This document shows, piece by piece, positions 56,901-64,000 of a stretch of 64,000 nt of DNA. The notes under the pieces are model-generated. The model saw only the letters and a list, made by a program, of their open reading frames with translations, made no database searches and was not told the origin of the DNA. Within the stretch, counting starts at the first letter, position 1. Every line of letters starts with the position of its first letter. Origin of the DNA: Bathymodiolus brooksi (Eukaryota; Mollusca; Bivalvia; Mytilida; Modiolidae); the NCBI GenBank assembly GCA_963680875.1, contig OY804588.1:76904829-76968828 (forward strand), written 5' to 3'. The position numbers and the translations under genes were made by a program.

Positions 56901-57772
56901 GAGTAACACGAACCCCACTAAAATCTGGGAGTGAACCCCGGTGCTCCGGAAGGGTAGCAGTTCCTTCTCCACCAGTGGCACCCGTCGTGTTAATCTAGTT
57001 ACAAACCCGGTGATAAGTCATGAATGAGGAAAGGACCGGGAAGTGTTTACGACAAATGGGACATATCCGTGGTCATTTGTGACACCAATATTCCATAACG
57101 GTTATGGTGGCGACCGTAATACTTTCGAAGTGATGCCTTAAACCTAACCAAGAGGAACCCTTGGTTCAGTAGTTTCCTTGTTAGCAGCAACCCTCCATCA
57201 AGGAAATCCTGATAGAAACCACAAGCTCTGGATTATAATATCAAATAAGAGATGTACATTGCATACTCTATATGATTTTCATATTTTAAAGTTTTTTGGA
57301 GTGTAAAGAATGATATTTGAATTATAATATTCACAGGCGCTTGTAGCACAGAATTACCACTCCCACCTCCATTTATTAACATTCTGTTTACATATGTATA
57401 TTTATTTTCAATAAAATAAGAGTATATAAGGTCGACGCATACAATTTGCTGTTAAATTAAGATTGTATGAATATGGACACGAACAAGTTCAATTAAGGAA
57501 AAACAGATGAAATAATAAAACAATATTATTGAAAATAGATATAAAACAGAAAGCTAAAAAAAGGGCCGGGTTGGTAATTCGAGCGCCTGTGGTAATAAGC
57601 ATAAGAAGAATAATCAATTACCTGTTGAATATATCGTGTGCTGTGCCTTCAGTGTGGCTGGAACAAACCAATGCCCCTCAATTTTACAGTAGTTGGTTTC
57701 TATGTATACTTTAGGATCAAAGTTTGTCACATAATCATTATGCTTCGCCATTTCCTCAATTTTGGGATCCAT
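50936..57772 (-). CDS. NNMT/PNMT/INMT-family N-methyltransferase, copy C (three exons)
   Basis: Predicted 259 aa. Exon 1 is 57772-57622, exon 2 is 52151-51944 and exon 3 is 51356-50936, with the same splice signals and phases as A and B. Exon 3 is closer to B than to A (single-codon deletion shared, DGPVPY). All SAM-binding motifs are intact. Two differences from B restore agreement with A in the LLKPGG stretch. The region upstream of exon 1 carries a private ~85-bp insertion and the doubled E-box segment, so expression may differ between copies. Confidence 0.87.
52384..53027. repeat. 46-bp minisatellite in intron 1 (unit C)
   Basis: About 14 monomers with the same order of variants as unit B. 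Confidence 0.95.
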
Positions 57773-60030
57773 CTTTTCAAAAAATGTGCCTGTGCTTAAG
57801 AATAGAATAAAAGTCACTTGTCCTTCAGAATATAATAAAAGTCACTGGATTATTACATCACGTAGCTTCTTAGAGACTAAAAAATCTTTACGAAAGAGTA
57901 CCCACAGATTTAAATGACAAACAAGAAGAAATATAATTCATGTCATGTGTGCTGCACTTCATATATTATGTCCTTATTCGTTCTGCTCAAACGAACATAA
58001 AACATTTATCAAATAAACAACAAACTCTCATATGGGAGGTGCCACTTGCAAGCATCAAGTGCAGCACCTGGAGGTGCCACTTGCAAGCATCAAGTGCAGA
58101 ATTTTATTTTGACATAAGAATGAATTAGTGACACGAGAATTGGATACAGTCCATCTAGATGCCAGTTCACATCAAAGCATCGTCAGGAGGATGAAAACAT
58201 ATGTAACGACAGAAAGTTAAAAAATATTTAAAAAAAAAATTGTTTTGTTTTGGGGTTTTGTTTGAGAGAAAAAAGTTGTGTGAACACTTGAATGGCTCGA
58301 ATGATAAAAACCGCACACCTACACAAAAACTTTCAAATCTAACAGACCCAACTTTCCCGTGCTTGTTTTAAACCAATCAAAACAACTTAACCACCTATAA
58401 ATCTCAAACACGTGTAACTGTTTACAAACAAACCATAATCGATACTGTATAACTTTGATGATTGACAGATTTTTTGTCTTTAAAAGTTAATGTCTGCTCG
58501 TGACATAAAGGTACTCACGTAAATTTGTTGTACTTTGGTTATCATGTGGAGGTCAGTTGGTTTTCTTGCCGTCAATTTTTTTTTTATTATTTGACTTTGA
58601 GCGTACCTAATGAAGGTACAGAATGTCATTCCTGAATCGTGAGGACTCTGTTAACCCTTCCGGAGCACCTGAGTTCACCTCCCAGTTTTTAGTGTGGTTC
58701 GTGTTACTCGATCTTTAGTTTTATGTGTATGTTTTGTAGATCGTTGTTTGTCCTTTTGTCCGTTTTCTGTTGACCATTGTGTTGTCTGTTCTTCTTTGAT
58801 TTACGGATTCTGGTTACTCCTTTGGTATCTTCAAACTCTTCTTGATGTACATGTTTATATTGCAACTCGAATAATGTAGAATTCCCAGATACAACAAGGA
58901 TACGATAGAAATCAGAACATAGTTCGACCGTACTCACCGAATTCTCTTTTTAATTATCTTATTTATGTAGCCTAAGATTATCGAATGTGATATGCCATCT
59001 CTGTATACATGGGAGTGGAATGATTGAGTGATTATTGTTTTTCACGCCAAATGATTTTTTTTTTCTCCATTTTTCATTGCGAGAAAAAACAAGATTACAT
59101 TCGAGCAGATGACGATGATGTCCGCTTTGTACTAGCCCAACACACTTAATCGTATTTGTATAGTGCTAGCTCACTGAAACAAACTTCCGCAAGAAGACAC
59201 ATCACTCCACTGGGACATATTATTCTGATTCCGAGCAGATCAGTCTTTCTTCTTGCTTCTTATTGTTACGTGCCTAGCGGAGAAGCAGGAAATGCCAATG
59301 CAATAGTCTTTGGTTTCACCTGACCGGGACTCGAACACACGATCTACCGAACTCGAGGCAATCTTGCTAACCATTATAACACTGATGCAGTTGCAGGGCA
59401 ATGCAAACCCAGTGGTAATGGTCTACTTGATTTCTTACTATATGTCTAACATCACTAACATGAGTGGGCGTCCTGACACCTATAGTGTTGTGGATTTTCA
59501 GACATCTACCCACGACCGGTGATTAAATCTGACTGGATTATTCACGTTATAGCAAATTAAATAGTCTAGACTGACTTGATATATATTAATGATTATGAAA
59601 AAAATTCCACTGTAAATAAGGAACATATTGAGTTTTAAAAGGTTGCCAGGATATTTGTAAATTTATCACTCGCTTCCTCTCGGGGTAAAATACAAATATC
59701 ATGCCAACCCATGTTAAAAGTCTCAGCAAATCATAATATCTTATTTTTAAATTATATGAAATTTAGAATTTTGATATATTTTTTTATTGACACACTTGAC
59801 AATGTATATATACATAGTGCATGTAAATTAATTAATTCTACTACTAACGTTGTGAATTCGAATCCCGCTCAGACGAGGTGTACTCGATACAACATTATGT
59901 GATAAAGTATGCCAGTGACTTGTGGCAGGTGGGTGGTTTTCGCTGGGTACTCCACCAATAAAACTGATCGCCACGATATAACAGAAATATTGTTGAAAGT
60001 GTCATTAAACGCCCTAATCTGTGACAATCC

Positions 60031-60270
60031 CTACAAGAGTTATCGTTCTTTTCTCCCACATGCAGTGAGAGTAAGGAACGATAACTCTGGTTGAGATTGA
60101 GGGGCAATATTTACCAGAGTTATTGTTCCTTTCTCCCACATGACGTGAACGTAAGGAACAATAACTCTGATAGAGATTGAGGGGCGATATGTACCAGAGT
60201 TATCGTTCCTTTCTCCCACATGACGTGAAAGTAAGGAACGATAACTCTGATAGAGATTGAGGGGCGATAT
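60031..60270. repeat. Hairpin array 5' of RT copy D, three monomers
   Basis: The fullest array: monomers start at about 60,031, 60,111 and 60,193. The third has perfect 16-bp arms AGAGTTATCGTTCCTT and AAGGAACGATAACTCT; the second has T and A in the paired positions. Confidence 0.88.
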
Positions 60271-60362
60271 GTAACCCTCTGACTTGTGCCTGCTCCCACT
60301 CTCCTTTTCAATACAACCCATCTGGACATGTAATCACTGGTGATCTGAATATAATTCAACAT

Positions 60363-61228
60363 GTGAGTCTCCGAAAGGTGATTTCTCATGGTCCTAAATT
60401 CAGAGAACCTCAACACATCAATTGGAAACATAATTTCAACATAATTATGGATGCTGTTGAAGATTATGACAGAAGGTGGATAAAGAGAGAAGTCGACCAA
60501 GATCCTGAGTTAGAGTTCTTGCCAGACTGGGTTAGAACAATCAGGTCTCTAGTACAAGGTCGGATTCGCAAACTCAAAAATTGTGTTAATAGTCGACCTA
60601 AGTCTGTATTTAAAGATCAAGAAGCTGTTAAGTGTCTTTCCTCTCTTCATGACAAATATGTTATCGTTCCTGCGGACAAGGCTTCCAACAACATCGTGTT
60701 TGTATGTAAATCATATAACTACGAATGCCTAATCAAGGAACACCTGTGGTAATACCACATGCAAACCAACTTCGTTCGACAAAGATGAAATTCTAGTTAA
60801 CCATAGATCCTTTATGACCTCTGTAAGCATTCCCTCTGGTAAAGAGTCTGAGGATTTACCCTATTTGTATTGGATACCTAAACTACATAAGACATCATAC
60901 AAAGAAATGTGCATAGCGGGATCATCAACTTCTTCGACGAAAGAATTGTCTATTCACCTGACAAAGAATCTGTCTGCAATAAAAGAGGGACAACAGAAAT
61001 ATTGTGAATAAGGGTAATCACAAATTATCGAACTTCGAACAATCTTACAAAAGGAAAGTCAAAATTCATAAGTATATAAACAAAAAAAATCAGTCAACAA
61101 CCGGAAAACTGTGAAAACCGTAATGACCCTGACTTGGTACAGGCATTTCTGAAGAAATGGTGGGTTGAATCAGATTTTAAAGCGGAGTTTCTTCAAAATC
61201 TTGTAAAAGATAATAAGATTCATGAAGC
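60363..61228 (+). pseudogene. RT element copy D, 5' part
   Basis: Fragments at 60,363-60,752 and 60,814-61,011 encode the N-terminal and fingers region. The palm is replaced by the inverted 3'-region fragment (about 61,012-61,185). At about 61,229 (GAAGCTCAAGAAATC) a deletion joins the RT sequence directly to a point inside the 2.95-kb insertion (equivalent to about 30,566 in unit B), removing the catalytic box. Confidence 0.75.
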
Positions 61229-63675
61229 TCAAGAAATCTGATCTAAAAATGACATCTTTAAATGTAAGAACTACGTACACCACATCTATTATTTCACGTT
61301 CAAATTGTATTTTTTCGTAATTCATTTTTTCGTCACCTTAACAAAGCTTTAATCATTTAAAAAATATATCTCATACAGACCAATTTGGCTTCATCGTCTG
61401 CTATGACATTGATAATGTACATATTGAGATCATATCAATTCAGAAACTTATTAACATTGATTGTCGAAAACTGGTCGAAATTTTGGTATTAACCATAAAG
61501 AAGTAATAGATAGATTTATTTGAGGAATAGAACTTTGTCATATTTGAAATTTTTTTAAACACTTTTTTAACCGTACTTTATTCTTAACGACAACCAATGT
61601 TATGATATATTCCAGTACATTTTTACGGACAACCATTATAAATCTATAAAAAAAAAAATGCCAAGGTGCGGGTTGAGAGAACTTGATAACGTAAAATAAA
61701 GCATTTGGTTTTGCAGTTTCTAAGAAAAAGATTGAATATTAATATGAAAAGTTATGGATAACAGACGACGGACACTAAATGATATTATTTCTACGATTTT
61801 TCTATTGAATGTTGGAACTGTTCCGACAGTGTGATATATATTTTTTCATTTTATTATATGCTATGGAAAAAAAAACAGCTGAGTTGCAATTGTTAAAAAA
61901 AATATGGTTGTGATCGTCTTCCGTAATTAAAATCGTCAAAATGAAATACAACCGAATTGATATCAAATGGCAACATGTTTCAACCTCATTTAAAATATAC
62001 CTTGAAATGCTTTGATACTTTTACATCACGTTCGCGATATTTTATTACAACACTATTTCACTCAAGGGTAAATTATTTTCTGTTCTAGTTAAAGGACTTT
62101 ATCAGACAGAATAATACAGTTTACATGTAATTCAGTTAATACCCATTTAAACCACAGAAGAATATTTTTATTTTCCGTACCTTGTGGTGGTGGGTCGCTA
62201 TTGTGCATGCGAATATTAATTGCAAACCCCATTGACTGGCTATATGCTGCCTGTCTAGAATATTTTATTTTTTTCTCGATCGACAGTTCAGAAGCTAGAA
62301 CACAATATGATGAATATTGTCTGTCAATCATGCAAACAATAACTTATGCACATGACAGAACGCATATACGGATTCTGATTGCCCCTGTGGTATCTGCAAA
62401 CTCTTCTTAAGGATATGTTGGATTGTGCCCAAAAAATATCTACTCCTTTTGGATCAAACTATTTTAATTCATTTTAGAAGTAGCATCGATAGACCATTAA
62501 ACCTACCTCAGTATCCCGGTAGTAATAACTATTTCAGTATCCCGGAAGAAAATATATAATCAATAATTGGGGGCTTATGAAAAAAAACTATTTTGGATGA
62601 AGTGGTGTTTATTTTATTTTTATGTTATATAACTGTTACGTGCCGACATACCATCGTTTTTTACGGCAACTATTGCTTCTCAAACATCAAAACGTCATCT
62701 AAGCGCTTGTAATATTTGAACATTTTCCCGTCGTTTTTCAAGAAATTTAACACCTCGTGCACCAAAAAAATACTTTAACAGTAGTTGTGTTTTATTTATT
62801 TTAATAATCTGGTAAAATATTGTCTGGTGCACGACTACGGAGGTGCTTAATTTCTTCGAAAACCGTCGAAATATCGCGGGCAAAATTCCACGAAATACAG
62901 AAAACAAATAACGCTCATGATGTCACAATGACGTCAAATACGTATCGATTTTGTTGGAAACAAGCTTTAACATCAAAAGTATGATGTCGTCTATAAAATA
63001 AAACACATCAAATTTTAATCAAGTATTTTCTAAAATAATGATTCATTAAATATGGGGCCATATATGGAACTTATCGTCCCCAGTTCTTTTTATCGCGTTG
63101 ACGCCGGACTGCATGCACTGAGTTTTTCTCCTGGTTTCAATGTATGCAAACTGTATTTAAGATAAATACAATTATTTACAGAAACAAGTTATTTACTGAT
63201 GAATTTCATTACTTGAAATGAATCATAAAATGTGCAGAGATTGTGTATATATACATAATGGTATCATATATACAATCAGAAGAGTGAAAATATTGATTTT
63301 AAGGGTCTGGCCGAGGTTATAAATAAATTAATATTTAACAAACTCCACAATCCTCCACCAACAACATATTTTGATACAATCATTAACCCTCTATACTCAA
63401 AACAACTGCTCAATTTGGTGTTGGTGGAAGACTGTGGAGGTATATAAAATAGCTAAAATGTACATTGAATATGTCGTTTATAGTCCATTTTTAGCATTTT
63501 CCGTCTAATCATGATGTCATTATGACGTCACAGCGCACCCAATCTCGCGGAAAGATATATTTTTTTGAAAATTTGAAAATATAACAATTAAATTAGTAAA
63601 TTGTTTTTATTCTATGTGAAGCATTATTTTTTTATAAAATGTGGGGCCAATTTTGCACCTTAACGCCTCTCCCTC
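61229..63675. mobile_element. Right part of the 2.95-kb insertion in RT copy D
   Basis: Matches about 30,566-33,013 of unit B; the left ~500 bp of the insertion and ~180 bp of RT sequence are lost. Confidence 0.65.
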
Positions 63676-63977
63676 TTTATGATAAACGGGATGACTTCAA
63701 TTTTATAATCATATATTATCCAAATATGTGCAGCAATATACCAGCTTCTCCTGCGTATCCTGTTTACATCTCGCAATTGATTCGTTATGCAAGGGCCAGT
63801 AGCAATTATTCTGATTTCTTGAAACGGCATTTTTATATGAGAAACAGACTACTGGACCAGGGCTATAACAAGATTCGCCTTATTCGATCTCTTAAAAAGT
63901 TAATATTCCGTAACCAAGATCTTGTCGAAATATATTCTGTCTCTGCAGAGACGAAAATAAACGATGGATGTTCATAA
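63676..63977 (+). pseudogene. RT element copy D, 3' part
   Basis: C-terminal thumb-like segment, near-identical to 33,014-33,315 and ending at the same stop. Confidence 0.75.
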
Positions 63978-64000
63978 AGTGAAAATATATAAAGATCAGG

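Larger units (their letters stand above)
44475..60270. repeat. Segmental duplication unit C (about 15.8 kb)
   Basis: Closest in content to unit B: shares the RT insertion, the 775-bp block, the long minisatellite and the doubled E-box segment. It keeps the ~285-bp stretch deleted from B and has a private ~85-bp insertion at about 57,878-57,965, upstream of exon 1. Its first 'gtttaacgccactttca' fragment (about 53,972) is truncated. No additional genes are supported in its non-coding stretches. Confidence 0.9.
60271..64000. repeat. Segmental duplication unit D (start only)
   Basis: The fourth unit begins with RT copy D and runs off the window end. Whether a fourth methyltransferase gene follows cannot be seen. 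Confidence 0.85.

Noticed and set aside
60193..60250. Hammerhead ribozyme within the hairpin repeats, as known from Penelope-like elements
   Set aside because: The CUGAUGA and GAAA core boxes are not present in the needed arrangement; only a simple stem-loop is supported.

Overview
The window is eukaryotic and animal. It is AT-rich, its genes are split by GT-AG introns, and it is packed with tRNA-derived SINEs, MITEs, reverse-transcriptase relics and a complete Ty3/gypsy LTR element. Several dispersed repeats (the 'gtttaacgccactttca' family, the 'cttagcggagaagca' tRNA-SINE family, and the 'accaagtcagg' 3' end of a Penelope-like RT family) look like ones I associate with marine molluscs, especially bivalves. 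I infer a mollusc; I cannot name the species.

Region 1 (1-12,400) is a nest of transposons. The innermost element is an 8.7-kb Ty3/gypsy retrotransposon (1049-9759) with TG...CA LTRs and a 5-bp target duplication, GTTAA. It carries a broken gag, a protease whose catalytic motif is altered, a long open pol, and an extra ORF for an acidic C2H2 zinc-finger protein placed just after a strong splice acceptor. It sits inside the minus-strand coding sequence of a Mutator-like transposase fused to a YqaJ-type exonuclease. The exonuclease frame stops at the 3' LTR and resumes in frame at 1048, before the 5' LTR. Two copies of a tRNA-Leu/Ser-like SINE face each other just beyond the 3' end of that gene.

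Region 2 (12,400-16,800) has no gene I can support. It holds a 698-bp TIR element, a G-rich purine tract and a tRNA-SINE head.

Region 3 (16,800-64,000) is a head-to-tail segmental duplication of three complete units and the start of a fourth (A about 12.1 kb, B about 15.5 kb, C about 15.8 kb, D cut by the window end). Each complete unit carries one intact-looking, three-exon minus-strand gene for a NNMT/PNMT/INMT-family SAM-dependent N-methyltransferase of 259-260 aa. Each gene is flanked by same-strand, decayed copies of one reverse-transcriptase element (probably Penelope-like). That arrangement suits expansion by unequal crossing-over between the RT copies. RT copies B, C and D share a ~2.95-kb insertion that copy A lacks, so A is the outlier and B-D share a more recent ancestor. 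The RT element is bracketed by ~83-bp hairpin repeats, one of which shows a paired change in both arms. Intron 1 of each gene contains a 46-bp minisatellite that appears to have grown out of a dispersed repeat; it creates long but spurious open frames.

The methyltransferase copies stay open while all surrounding RT copies are broken, which suggests that the amplified cargo is under constraint.
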